A DNA stretch of 43,312 bases from an uncultured Clostridia bacterium (GCA_944342055.1 CALVME010000076.1:1-43312), one strand, 5' to 3'. Positions 15,561 through 24,205 are shown, numbered from the stretch's first letter. Translations and numbers: made by a program. Notes: generated by a model not told the origin, from the sequence alone.

Positions 15561-16754
15561 ATGCTCTCTAATATGCTTGCCATCGACATAGTCGATACCT
15601 TGAAGAATCTTTGGGAGTCCATGGGATTTACGCAAGGTTCTTGGGGAAACTATGTGATGCTTCTGATCTCATTTGCGCTCATGTATCTTGCCATCGTCAA
15701 GAAATATGAGCCGCTGTTGTTGCTTCCCATCGCGTTCGGCATGTTCCTGATCAATATTCCTGGGGCGGAGCGCGTCGTTTGGGGTTCCTATGCGGAGGGC
15801 GCGGCGCACGACTATGAAAACGTCTTGCCTGAGACGAGGGGACTGTTGTGGTATCTCTATTACGGCGTGCAGCACGTGATCTACCCGCCGCTCATCTTCC
15901 TCGGCATCGGTGCCATGACCGATTTCGGTCCGCTCATCTCCAATCCGAAGAGCATGCTCATCGGTGCGGCGGCGCAGCTCGGCATCTTCCTGACCCTCAT
16001 CGGCGCGGTGGCGCTCGGGTTTACGGGAGCGGCGGCTGCCGCGATCGCCATCATCGGCGGCGCGGACGGCCCGACTGCCATTTACGTCGCGTCGAAGCTG
16101 GCTCCGAACCTGCTTTCTCAGATCGCCATTGCGGCATATTCGTATATGGCGCTCATTCCCATCATCCAAAAGCCGATCATGAAGCTCTGCACGACGAAAA
16201 AAGAGCGCATGATCCGCATGAAACAGCTTCGCTCGGTCAGCAAACTCGAAAAGGTGATCTTTCCGATTTTGGTCACTCTGATCGTCGGCATCCTGCTTCC
16301 CGACGCCATTCCGCTTCTGGGTATGCTCATGCTCGGCAACCTTTTGCGCGAAAGCGGCGTATGCGACAGACTTTCCTCTCAGGCGCAGAACGGGCTGATG
16401 AATACGATCACGATCTTTTTGGGCGTCTCCGTCGGCTGCAAGGCGAAGGCGGACATCTTCCTTACGGTCGATACGCTCAGCATCGTGTTGCTCGGACTCA
16501 TCGCGTTCTGTTTCGGCACCGTCGGCGGTCTTTTGATGGCAAAATTGATGAACAAACTTTCCGGCGGAAAGATCAATCCTCTCATCGGCTCTGCGGGTGT
16601 CTCTGCGGTGCCTATGGCGGCGCGCATTTCCGAGGATATGGGGCGCAAATATGACCCTCAGAACCATTTGCTGATGCATGCAATGGGACCCAACGTAGCG
16701 GGCGTTATCGGCTCGGCGATCGCCGCCGGAGCGTTGCTCGCTTGTTTCGGATGA
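15561..16754 (+). CDS. Na+-translocating decarboxylase beta subunit (OadB-like)
   Basis: A 397-residue polytopic membrane protein with about nine to eleven hydrophobic helices. It catalyses decarboxylation of carboxybiotin coupled to export of Na+. Key family features are present: the GGADGPT motif with the essential Asp near residue 172, and the late segment [11 protein letters not shown], containing the Asn and Ser associated with Na+ binding in Klebsiella OadB. Length is close to the family norm (about 380-430). It lies between the biotin carrier and the OadA-like subunit. Confidence 0.94.
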   Translation: MLSNMLAIDIVDTLKNLWESMGFTQGSWGNYVMLLISFALMYLAIVKKYEPLLLLPIAFGMFLINIPGAERVVWGSYAEGAAHDYENVLPETRGLLWYLYYGVQHVIYPPLIFLGIGAMTDFGPLISNPKSMLIGAAAQLGIFLTLIGAVALGFTGAAAAAIAIIGGADGPTAIYVASKLAPNLLSQIAIAAYSYMALIPIIQKPIMKLCTTKKERMIRMKQLRSVSKLEKVIFPILVTLIVGILLPDAIPLLGMLMLGNLLRESGVCDRLSSQAQNGLMNTITIFLGVSVGCKAKADIFLTVDTLSIVLLGLIAFCFGTVGGLLMAKLMNKLSGGKINPLIGSAGVSAVPMAARISEDMGRKYDPQNHLLMHAMGPNVAGVIGSAIAAGALLACFG

Positions 16755-16772
16755 CCACAAGGAGAATGATAT

Positions 16773-18191
16773 ATGGCGAATAAAACTCAGAAAAAAATCA
16801 TGATTACGGAGACGATCCTGCGCGATGCGCATCAATCTCAGGCGGCGACGAGAATGTCATTGGAACAGATGCTTCCTGCGCTCGAGATGCTCGATGAAGT
16901 GGGGTATTATTCCCTGGAAGCTTGGGGCGGCGCTACGTTTGATTCCTGCCTGCGCTTTTTGAACGAAGATCCCTGGGAGCGGCTCAGAACACTGAAGGCG
17001 CACCTCAAAAAGACGCCCATTCAAATGTTGCTTCGCGGGCAGAATTTGCTCGGATATCGCCACTATGCGGACGACGTCGTAGAGAAATTCGTCGCAAAAT
17101 CCATTGAAAACGGCGTGGGCGTCGTACGCGTGTTCGACGCGTTGAACGATCCGAGGAACCTGGAGACTTCCGTCAAGGCCATCAAGAAATACGGCGGCGT
17201 CTGCGAGACCGCGATCAGTTACACGACCAGTCCCGTGCACACGCTGGATTATTTCGTGAAGCTCGCCAAGACGCTTGAAAGCATGGGCGCGGACAATATC
17301 TGCATCAAGGATATGGCGAACCTGCTGTTGCCCTTCGATGCTTACGAACTCGTATCCAGGCTGAAGAAGGAGCTCCTTCCGCAGACCAAATTGCACCTGC
17401 ATACGCACAACACGGCAGGTACGGGCGATATGGTCAATCTGATGGCGATTCAGGCGGGTGTGGATATCGTCGATACCGCGCTTTCGCCCCTCGGAAACGG
17501 CACTTCGCAGCCCGCGACCGAACCTCTGGTGGCGACGCTGAAGGGGACTCCGTATGACACGGGTATCAGCATCGAGAAACTTTTGCCCATCGTTCAGCAC
17601 TTCAAGAAGGTTGCGGCTGAGCTGGAAAAGGCAGGCATTCTCAACCCGAAGGTGCGCTCCATCGACATCAACACGTTGCTCTATCAGGTTCCCGGAGGCA
17701 TGCTCTCCAACCTGATGAATCAGCTCAAAAATCAAGGCAAGCTCGACAGGCTCACTGACTGCCTTGCGGAAGTACCCAACGTCAGAAAGGATTGCGGCTA
17801 TCCGCCGCTGGTTACCCCTTCCTCGCAGATCGTCGGTACGCAAGCCGTGCTGAACGTGCTCGCCGGCGAGCGCTACAAGATGGTGACGAAAGAGACCAAG
17901 GCGCTCCTTCGCGGCGAGTACGGTCAGCTGCCCGTCGATCCCGATCCCGAAGTGGTCGCAAAGGTCATTCCCGGCGTGGAAAGGATCACTTACCGCCCCG
18001 CCGACGACATTGCGCCCGAATACGAGGCTTTGAAGAAAGAAGTCATCGAAAAGGGATATTACGAACAGGAAGAAGACGTCCTTTCGTATGCGGTGTTCGA
18101 ACAGGTTGCGGAGAACTTCTTCAAGTGGAGAAAGGCGCAGAAGATCGGCGTGGACACCGATCTTGCAAAGAGCGGCGTCTATCCCGTCTGA
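16773..18191 (+). CDS. oadA: oxaloacetate decarboxylase alpha/5S transcarboxylase-type carboxyltransferase
   Basis: A 472-residue TIM-barrel carboxyltransferase acting on oxaloacetate or pyruvate. The N-terminal motif ITETILRDAHQSQAATRM with its metal-binding Asp, LLRGQNLLGYRHY, the active-site Lys in IKDMANLL near residue 180, and the His pair in LHLHTHNTAGTG near residue 210 are all present, as is LSPLGNGTSQPATE. It ends without a biotin domain, unlike Klebsiella OadA, so it must use the separate carrier encoded upstream, as 5S transcarboxylase does. Co-occurrence with a 12S-like subunit suggests a possible transcarboxylation between oxaloacetate and an acyl-CoA. SD AAGGAG at 16759-16764. 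Confidence 0.92.
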   Translation: MANKTQKKIMITETILRDAHQSQAATRMSLEQMLPALEMLDEVGYYSLEAWGGATFDSCLRFLNEDPWERLRTLKAHLKKTPIQMLLRGQNLLGYRHYADDVVEKFVAKSIENGVGVVRVFDALNDPRNLETSVKAIKKYGGVCETAISYTTSPVHTLDYFVKLAKTLESMGADNICIKDMANLLLPFDAYELVSRLKKELLPQTKLHLHTHNTAGTGDMVNLMAIQAGVDIVDTALSPLGNGTSQPATEPLVATLKGTPYDTGISIEKLLPIVQHFKKVAAELEKAGILNPKVRSIDINTLLYQVPGGMLSNLMNQLKNQGKLDRLTDCLAEVPNVRKDCGYPPLVTPSSQIVGTQAVLNVLAGERYKMVTKETKALLRGEYGQLPVDPDPEVVAKVIPGVERITYRPADDIAPEYEALKKEVIEKGYYEQEEDVLSYAVFEQVAENFFKWRKAQKIGVDTDLAKSGVYPV

Positions 18192-18194
18192 GCT

Positions 18195-18926
18195 ATGAAA
18201 ATATTATTGACAAATGATGACGGCATCGAAAGCGAGGGCATTTTGGCCCTCGCTCGCCGATTGTCCGAAAAACATTCCGTGATTGTCGTCGCTCCTCAAA
18301 GAAATCAGTCGGCGAAGAGCCATTCCATCACCATGCGCGGAAAACAGTCGCTGAAGCGGTGGGAGGAAGGCGGGACGAACTTCTATGCGTTTGACGGAAC
18401 GCCTGCCGATTGCGTACAGTTTGCCGAGACCGAGCTTGGGTATGATGCGGACATCGTGATTTCGGGAATCAACAACGGCATGAATCTGGGGAGCGACGTG
18501 CTCTATTCGGGGACGGTCGGCGCGGCGATGGACGGCGCGCATTTCGGCATGAGAGCGATTGCGGTTTCGCTTTACTATGATTATTCCGACGCGCCCGAAA
18601 CGCTTTCCTTCGACGGGGCCGCCGCCTACATAGAGGAAAATTTGTTGCGTTTTTATCGTTTGCTGTCGCCCGGAATGACGCTCAACGTCAATGTGCCGCT
18701 TGCGCCCGCATGCGGAGAAGCGTTTTGTCCGCTCGGTTTCAGCAATTACGATCAGAAATATTCTTTTGACGGCGAGCATTATACGTTGCAGGGGATTCCG
18801 TTCGATCTGGCGAGGTCGGAAGAAGGATGCGACCTTTGGTATGCTTCCCGCGGTTATATTACGCTGACGCCGCTTCTCTTGAATTTTACAGACAGGGAGA
18901 CTTTGGCTCGATGGAAAAAGATGTGA
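18195..18926 (+). CDS. surE: 5'/3'-nucleotidase SurE
   Basis: A 243-residue metal-dependent phosphatase that dephosphorylates nucleoside monophosphates. The N-terminal motif LLTNDDGIESEG with the metal-binding Asp pair at residues 8-9, the VVAPQRNQSAKSHSIT segment near residue 37, and SGINNGMNLGSDVLYSGTVGAA (residues 91-113) are diagnostic. Length is usual. It begins three bases after the oadA stop, so it is likely cotranscribed with the decarboxylase genes although the functions are unrelated. Confidence 0.95.
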   Translation: MKILLTNDDGIESEGILALARRLSEKHSVIVVAPQRNQSAKSHSITMRGKQSLKRWEEGGTNFYAFDGTPADCVQFAETELGYDADIVISGINNGMNLGSDVLYSGTVGAAMDGAHFGMRAIAVSLYYDYSDAPETLSFDGAAAYIEENLLRFYRLLSPGMTLNVNVPLAPACGEAFCPLGFSNYDQKYSFDGEHYTLQGIPFDLARSEEGCDLWYASRGYITLTPLLLNFTDRETLARWKKM

Positions 18927-20164
18927 TCGTGATCGGAGGCGGGGCGTCCGGAATGACGGCGGCATATTTTGCGGCATTGCGCGGCAATCGCGTCGTCTTA
19001 TTGGAAAAGAACGAAAAACTCGGCAAAAAAATATATATTACGGGAAAAGGCAGGTGCAATTTTACCAACGACTCTTCGCCGGAGGAGGCAATGAAGCACA
19101 TTGTTTCAAATCCGAAGTTTATGACGGGTGCGCTGCGCGCATTTCCTCCCGAGAGCGTCATGCGTTTTTTTGAGGACGGAGGTCTGCGCATCAAAACGGA
19201 GCGGGGCAATCGTGTATTTCCGCTCTCCGACCATGCGAGCGACGTGACAAAGACGTTGGAACAGTATTGCCGAAAGGCGGGCGTGGAGATATGTCTGAAA
19301 GAAACCGTGCGTTCCGTCTCGAAAAAGCAATGTACTATGCCTGACATACTATCAGAAAACAATACTATGTTTGACATATTAACGGACTGCGGCGCGCGGA
19401 CAGCGGACGCAGTGATTGTCGCTACGGGCGGTTTGTCCTATCCGACGACGGGCAGCACGGGAGACGGGTATCGCTTTGCGCGGGAATTCGGACATTCGAC
19501 CGTTGCAGCCGTTCCCGCGCTCTGCGGCATAGAGACCGAAGGGACGGATTGCGCGCAGATGCAGGGTTTATCTTTGAAAAATGTCCGACTTTCCGCCTTA
19601 AGAAAGGGCAGGGAGATCGCTTCTTTCTTTGGGGAAATGTTGTTTACGCATTTCGGGATATCGGGACCGAGCGTGCTCTCGCTCTCTTCTCATCTCAATC
19701 GGTTGCCTCTCCCCGAAGTGGAGCTGCGTCTCGATCTGAAGCCCGCGCTTACCGACGGGCAGTTGGATCAGAGACTCTTGCGCGATTTTGACGCGGATAA
19801 AAATAAGGCGATAGGCAACGTGCTCGGTGGGCTTTTGCCGAAGGCGATGATCTCTGTCGTGCTCCGCAGAGCAAACATTTCTCCGCAAAAACCTGTCAAT
19901 TCCGTCACGAAAGCGGAGCGCAAAGGCTTGCTTTCCGCAATAAAATGTTTTATAATGATCCCGTCGGCGCTCAGACCGATCGAGGAAGCCATCGTAACTG
20001 CGGGAGGCGTTTCGGTGAGGGAGATCAATCCCGGGACGATGGAGAGCAAGCTTGTCCCCGGCCTCTTTTTTTGCGGGGAAGTGCTCGATCTCGACGCCTA
20101 TACGGGAGGATTTAATTTGCAGATCGCGTTTTCCACGGGCTATGCCGCGGGCAACGCCGTCTGA
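18911..20164 (+). CDS. YhiN/HI0933-family FAD-dependent oxidoreductase
   Basis: A 417-residue flavoprotein. The FAD-binding GGGASGMTAAYFAA motif is at residues 9-22, followed by EKNEKLGKKIYITGKGRCNFTN near residue 35, then ATGGLSYPTTGSTGDGY near residue 175 and the C-terminal GGFNLQIAFSTGYAAG. The function of this widespread family is not established. It overlaps surE by 16 bases; the ATG at 18911 is the only one that retains the dinucleotide-binding strand. An imperfect duplicated segment (TMPDIL ... TMFDIL) lies just before the second FAD motif and is encoded by a low-G+C repeat at 19334-19380. Confidence 0.9.
   Translation: MEKDVIVIGGGASGMTAAYFAALRGNRVVLLEKNEKLGKKIYITGKGRCNFTNDSSPEEAMKHIVSNPKFMTGALRAFPPESVMRFFEDGGLRIKTERGNRVFPLSDHASDVTKTLEQYCRKAGVEICLKETVRSVSKKQCTMPDILSENNTMFDILTDCGARTADAVIVATGGLSYPTTGSTGDGYRFAREFGHSTVAAVPALCGIETEGTDCAQMQGLSLKNVRLSALRKGREIASFFGEMLFTHFGISGPSVLSLSSHLNRLPLPEVELRLDLKPALTDGQLDQRLLRDFDADKNKAIGNVLGGLLPKAMISVVLRRANISPQKPVNSVTKAERKGLLSAIKCFIMIPSALRPIEEAIVTAGGVSVREINPGTMESKLVPGLFFCGEVLDLDAYTGGFNLQIAFSTGYAAGNAV
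19334..19380 (+). repeat. imperfect direct repeat inside the flavoprotein gene
   Basis: ACTATGCCTGACATACT (19334-19350) and ACTATGTTTGACATATT (19364-19380) match at 14 of 17 positions with a 30-bp period, so the copies are in frame and encode TMPDIL and TMFDIL. The patch is clearly more A+T-rich than the surrounding gene. Confidence 0.75.
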
Positions 20165-20175
20165 AGGAGTTTATT

Positions 20176-21183
20176 ATGAAATCGATCCGCGGTGCGACGA
20201 CGGTCGCTTCCGATCAGCCGAACGAAATCCGTCAGGCAGTGAAAGAGCTGCTCTGGGAGATCGCGGCGAAAAATCAACTCAAACAGGACGATATCGCCTT
20301 TATTCTGTTTTCCAACACTGCGGATATCCGCTCTCTCTATCCCGCAAAAGCGGCGAGAGAAGCGGGTTTTATTATGCCCGCGCTCTATTCTTCGGCAGAG
20401 CCCGAGATCGAGGGGGCGTTGCCCCTCTGCATTCGCGTGCTTTTGCTCGCGGACGGCGAAGGAAAGGGCGTTCCGGTCTATCTGCGGGAAGCCAGTAGAT
20501 TGAGAAAAGACAAATTTGCCCGTTTCAACGTGGCGCTGGACGGACCTGCGGGGAGCGGCAAGAGCACGATCGCGAAGCTGCTCGCGGCACAATACGATAT
20601 TTTGTATCTGGATACGGGAGCCATGTACCGCGCCTGCGCGCTCAAAGCGCTTCGCTGCGAGGTTTCTTTAGACGATGCGCGCGCCGTCGAAACGTTGATG
20701 GAGCACACCTGCCTCGACATTCGTTACGAAGGCGGGAAACAGGCGACATATCTCGACGGAGAGGACGTTTCGTCTCAGATTCGTACGCCGGAAGTGGCGG
20801 GTGCCGCTTCTGCCGTCGCGGCGCACGCCTGTGTCCGCAAAAAAATGGTGGAAATGCAGCGTTCGATCGCGGCTAAGCAGTCCTGCGTGCTCGACGGAAG
20901 AGACATCGGCACGGAAGTGTTGCCTCACGCCGATTTCAAGTTTTTCTTGACGGCTTCTTCCGCGGTGCGCGCAAAGAGAAGGTGCGAAGATCTGAAGGCG
21001 ATGGGACTCGCCGCCGATTTCGAAGAGGTCAAAAAGCAGATCGAAGAGCGGGACTATCGGGACGCGCATCGCGATATTTCGCCGCTTCGGCAGGCGGAAG
21101 ATGCCTGTCTGATCGATACTTCCGATCTCTCGGTCGACGAGGTGCTTCTTCGCATCCATGCAAAAATACAGGAGAAAATTTGA
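20176..21183 (+). CDS. fusion: AroH-type chorismate mutase + cytidylate kinase
   Basis: A 335-residue fusion. Residues 1-115 match the AroH-type (trimeric) chorismate mutase, which makes prephenate: SIRGATTV with the active-site Arg at 5, the FSNTADIRSLYPAKAAREAG segment, an acidic P-E-I-E-G-ALP stretch, CIRVLLL with a second Arg, and YLREASRLR. Residues 118-335 are a complete (d)CMP kinase: P-loop DGPAGSGKST, DTGAMYRA, the DGRDIGTEVLP motif near residue 238, and RRCEDLK. Only about five residues (KDKFA) link the halves, with no stop or in-frame SD between, so one polypeptide is expected. SD AAGGAG at 20163-20168. plsC follows with no gap. See findings. Confidence 0.93.
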   Translation: MKSIRGATTVASDQPNEIRQAVKELLWEIAAKNQLKQDDIAFILFSNTADIRSLYPAKAAREAGFIMPALYSSAEPEIEGALPLCIRVLLLADGEGKGVPVYLREASRLRKDKFARFNVALDGPAGSGKSTIAKLLAAQYDILYLDTGAMYRACALKALRCEVSLDDARAVETLMEHTCLDIRYEGGKQATYLDGEDVSSQIRTPEVAGAASAVAAHACVRKKMVEMQRSIAAKQSCVLDGRDIGTEVLPHADFKFFLTASSAVRAKRRCEDLKAMGLAADFEEVKKQIEERDYRDAHRDISPLRQAEDACLIDTSDLSVDEVLLRIHAKIQEKI

Positions 21184-21879
21184 ATGAAACAAGAAAAAGA
21201 ACCCAAAAAGAAGAAGGAAGATCTTTCTTTTCAGGTGACCAAAAAGGGACGCAGGATGTGCGGCATGCTGAATTTTTTGCGCATCATCGTCATCCCTTTG
21301 TTTTTCCTTATCTATCCTTTCCGTTATTACGGGAATCGTAAAGTCAAGGACGGCGCCTGCATTTATATCGGGAATCATTACAGGATTTGGGATATTATTT
21401 ATCCTGCCGCCACGACTTGGGAGGGCATTCACTTTTTGTCCAAAAAATCCGTGACCAGCAACTGGTTCATGGAGTTCTGGTGCCGCGGCTGCAAGGTGAT
21501 CAGCGTCAACCGCGACGGTAACGACGCCCGCGCGATCATGGAGTCCATACGCTGTCTGAAAAACGGAGAGAAGATCAGCATTTTCCCCGAGGGGACGCGC
21601 AACAAGACGGATGCGCAGATGCTTCCGTTTAAGCCCGGTGCATCTATGTTCGCGATCCGCACGAAGACGCCGATCGTTCCCATTATGCAGTATAAAAAAT
21701 CGAGACCCTTTCGAGTTTCGCACATTCTCATCGGAGAGCCGTTTGAGCTGTCGGAGTATTACGACAGGAAGCTGACGCAGGAAGATTATGCGGAGGCCGA
21801 TCAGAAGCTTTACGATCTGCTTTTGAAGATGCGCAGCGACCATGAGGCGTTCCTCGCTTCCAAGAGGAGGCGCCGCTGA
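21184..21879 (+). CDS. plsC: 1-acyl-glycerol-3-phosphate acyltransferase (PlsC family)
   Basis: A 231-residue membrane-associated acyltransferase of phospholipid synthesis. An N-terminal Lys-rich stretch and a hydrophobic helix (about 27-48) precede the H-x4-D catalytic motif in GNHYRIWD near residue 62. FPEGTRNKTD near residue 137, which binds the phosphate, and the VPIMQYKK segment follow. Length is usual for bacterial PlsC. The ATG follows directly on the kinase stop, and the stop shares a base with the ispH-rpsA start (TGATG). Confidence 0.92.
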   Translation: MKQEKEPKKKKEDLSFQVTKKGRRMCGMLNFLRIIVIPLFFLIYPFRYYGNRKVKDGACIYIGNHYRIWDIIYPAATTWEGIHFLSKKSVTSNWFMEFWCRGCKVISVNRDGNDARAIMESIRCLKNGEKISIFPEGTRNKTDAQMLPFKPGASMFAIRTKTPIVPIMQYKKSRPFRVSHILIGEPFELSEYYDRKLTQEDYAEADQKLYDLLLKMRSDHEAFLASKRRRR

Positions 21880-23969
21880 TGGAGGTACTGATCGCCAAAA
21901 GCAGCGGATTTTGTTCCGGCGTAAAAAATGCGGTCAATACCGCCATGACGATCGATCCCGACAATACGTATGTTTACGGCGAGATCATTCACAACAAGGA
22001 CGTGACGCAAAAGATCGCAGAGCGCGGCATTCGCGTCGTGGAACACCTTTCCGAGGTGCCGGACGGCGCACGGCTTCTGATCCGTTCTCACGGCGTCGGG
22101 AAGGCAATTTACGAGGAATGTGAAGCGCGGGGCATCGAGGTCGTGGACTGCACCTGTGCGTTTGTAAAGCGCACTCAAAACATTGTGCGGGAATATCATC
22201 GGAAGGACTATGACATCGTCATCATCGGGGAGGCGTCTCACCCCGAAGTGGTGGGGCTGAGCGGCTGGTGCGAAAACCAGGCAATCGTTTATTCGTCCGA
22301 CGAGGCTGATTTTTCTTTTGTGCGGGAAAGAAATATCTGCGTCGTCTGCCAAACGACTTTTTCGAAAGAAAAATTTGACAAAATCATTAAAATTATTAAA
22401 AAAGAATGCCGAAAAACGGTTGCAGTTTTCGAGACAATTTGTTATACTACTATAGGACGTCAGCTGGAAGCGGAAAAGCTGTCCAAAGAATGTGACGCAA
22501 TGATCGTGATCGGAGGTCTGAACAGCTCCAACACGAATAAATTATACGACATCTGTGCGAATCACTGCGCGCATGTCATACGTTTGGAAAATTCTGCCTC
22601 GTTTCGGGCAGAAAGTATTAAAAATTTTAATAGGGTAGGAATTGTGTCGGGCGCCAGTACGCCGGACACACAACACCGGGAGGTTCTCTTAAAGATGGAA
22701 AGTATCGACACAGAAGGCAAAGCAACGAACGCAATGGAAGAGTTTGTTGCAAAGATCGACAATGGACAGTCCAAGTTCAGAAAGGGCCAGCTTATTACGG
22801 CAATCATTTCGTCCGCAGACGATGAGGGCGTAGCCGTCTTGTTGCCTTTCTCAAAGAAAGAGATTGTGCTCGATAAAAATGAGATCGACTGCGAAGAGTA
22901 TAAAAGAGAAGAGTTTAGCGCGAAAGCGGGTTCTGAAATAGAGTTGATGGTTGTAGCGTTGAATCCTGTCAAGCTTTCTCAGAAGATGATCAGAAAAATG
23001 AAGGAAGAAGAAGCAGTGATCGCCGATATCGAAGCGGGAAAAGAATTCGACGTTACCTGCACCGGATTCAACAAGGGCGGTCTTACTTCCGAGCTCGGCA
23101 CTTATGCGATCTTCGTTCCCGCAAAGGAAATTCGTTCCGGTTATGTGAAGGACCTTGAAAAGTACGTAGGAAAGAAACTCAGGCTGCGCGCGCTCGAGAT
23201 CAAGAAGGGCGAAAGAAAGAAGGAGATCATCGCTTCTCAGAGAGTGATCATCGAAGAGGAGAGAGCGGCAAAGAAGGCTGCGGAAGATGCAAGGATCGCT
23301 GAGTTCTTCGACTCCATCAAGGTCGACGACGTGGTCGAGGGCGAAGTTAAGCGCGTCACGTCTTTCGGCGCATTCGTTTCCGTCGGCGGTTTCGATTGCC
23401 TTGCACATATCTCGGATTTGTCCTGGACCGGAGTCAAGCAGGTCACGGATGTCCTCGAGATCGGCAAAAAATACGAGTTCAAAGTATTGAAGATCGACAA
23501 CGAAAACAAGAAAGTTTCGATCGGTTATAAGCAGCTTCAGCCTCAGCCTTGGGATCTCGCGGCAGAGAAGTATAAGGAAGGCGACGTCATTCACGGAAAG
23601 GTTGTCCGCATCGTTCCCTTCGGCGCATTCGTCGAAGTCGAAAAAGGCATCGACGGTCTCGTGCATGTTTCCCAGATCTCTCACGAGTGGCTGGAAAATC
23701 CCACTTCCGTTCTGACGATCGGCGAAGAGGTCGATGCAAAGATCCTCGCGCTCGACTGTTATGCGAAGAAGATGACGCTCTCCATCAAGGCGCTTCTTCC
23801 CGAGACTGAAGTAAAGAAGGTTTCCAGAAAATCTGACGATGAGAACGGCAAGCCCGTCAAGAGAGTCAGAAAGGACAAGAACGGCGAAGAAGAGATCAGA
23901 GAATGGTCCGAAGGCGGCCTTGGCGGCGCTTCGATCGCCGATCTCCTGATGAAGCCTCAGGACAAGTAA
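21879..23969 (+). CDS. ispH: fusion: IspH reductase + ribosomal protein S1-like
   Basis: A 696-residue fusion known from Clostridia. Residues 1-275 are IspH, the 4Fe-4S reductase that makes IPP and DMAPP; its three cluster cysteines lie in SGFCSGV (residue 12), DCTCAF (near 93) and FETICYTT (near 190). Four S1 RNA-binding repeats follow, roughly at 298-370, 387-455, 482-555 and 567-642; the last two are the most typical (TSFGAFVSVGG, VPFGAFVEVEKG). A basic tail with RVRKDKNGEE ends the protein. It would join isoprenoid synthesis with an mRNA-binding ribosome factor in one chain. An internal promoter and SD-led ATG may also yield S1 alone (see findings). The operon ends at the terminator at 23981. 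Confidence 0.95.
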   Translation: MEVLIAKSSGFCSGVKNAVNTAMTIDPDNTYVYGEIIHNKDVTQKIAERGIRVVEHLSEVPDGARLLIRSHGVGKAIYEECEARGIEVVDCTCAFVKRTQNIVREYHRKDYDIVIIGEASHPEVVGLSGWCENQAIVYSSDEADFSFVRERNICVVCQTTFSKEKFDKIIKIIKKECRKTVAVFETICYTTIGRQLEAEKLSKECDAMIVIGGLNSSNTNKLYDICANHCAHVIRLENSASFRAESIKNFNRVGIVSGASTPDTQHREVLLKMESIDTEGKATNAMEEFVAKIDNGQSKFRKGQLITAIISSADDEGVAVLLPFSKKEIVLDKNEIDCEEYKREEFSAKAGSEIELMVVALNPVKLSQKMIRKMKEEEAVIADIEAGKEFDVTCTGFNKGGLTSELGTYAIFVPAKEIRSGYVKDLEKYVGKKLRLRALEIKKGERKKEIIASQRVIIEEERAAKKAAEDARIAEFFDSIKVDDVVEGEVKRVTSFGAFVSVGGFDCLAHISDLSWTGVKQVTDVLEIGKKYEFKVLKIDNENKKVSIGYKQLQPQPWDLAAEKYKEGDVIHGKVVRIVPFGAFVEVEKGIDGLVHVSQISHEWLENPTSVLTIGEEVDAKILALDCYAKKMTLSIKALLPETEVKKVSRKSDDENGKPVKRVRKDKNGEEEIREWSEGGLGGASIADLLMKPQDK
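22420..22448 (+). promoter_or_regulatory. candidate internal promoter within ispH
   Basis: TTGCAG (22420-22425), a 17-bp spacer and TATACT (22443-22448), in an A+T-rich part of the IspH coding region, about 250 nt before codon 273. Confidence 0.45.
22678..22697 (+). promoter_or_regulatory. internal SD and in-frame ATG for an S1-only product
   Basis: GGGAGG at 22678-22683 is 11 bases before an in-frame ATG at 22695 (codon 273), right at the boundary between the IspH domain and the first S1 repeat. Translation from here would give a protein of about 424 residues with all four S1 repeats. Confidence 0.4.
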
Positions 23970-23980
23970 TTAAATGCAAG

Positions 23981-24013
23981 AAATGCTCTCCGTTTTTGAA
24001 GAGCATTTTTTTT
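23981..24013 (+). terminator. intrinsic terminator after ispH-rpsA
   Basis: AAATGCTCT (23981-23989) pairs with AGAGCATTT (24000-24008), followed by a run of eight or more T. Confidence 0.9.
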
Positions 24014-24052
24014 GTCGACAGAAACTTTTTGCGCCCCGTCCGATCGTGCGCG

Positions 24053-24087
24053 ATATCCCAACGGAACGCACGCTTCCGTTGGGATAT
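24053..24087. repeat. 14-bp perfect inverted repeat in an intergenic region
   Basis: ATATCCCAACGGAA (24053-24066) and TTCCGTTGGGATAT (24074-24087) with a 7-base spacer. No T-run on either strand. It lies between the ispH-rpsA terminator and the promoter at 24176. It could be an operator, an RNA hairpin or a dispersed repeat. Confidence 0.75.
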
Positions 24088-24175
24088 TGTCGGAACGGAA
24101 AGATTGTTTTTCTGCGAAACTCTAAACATGTTTCCCGCGGCTTTGCCCGAGGAGCGGCGGGGAGTCATTCTCGGC

Positions 24176-24205
24176 TTGACAAAAAGCAGTCCGTTGCGGT
24201 ATAAT
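24176..24205 (+). promoter_or_regulatory. consensus promoter of the two-glycosyltransferase operon
   Basis: Perfect TTGACA (24176-24181), an 18-bp spacer and perfect TATAAT (24200-24205), followed by GGAG at 24214-24217 and the ATG at 24226. Confidence 0.85.

Noticed and set aside
24053..24087. The inverted repeat as a terminator
   Set aside because: No T-run on either strand and a terminator already exists at 23981.
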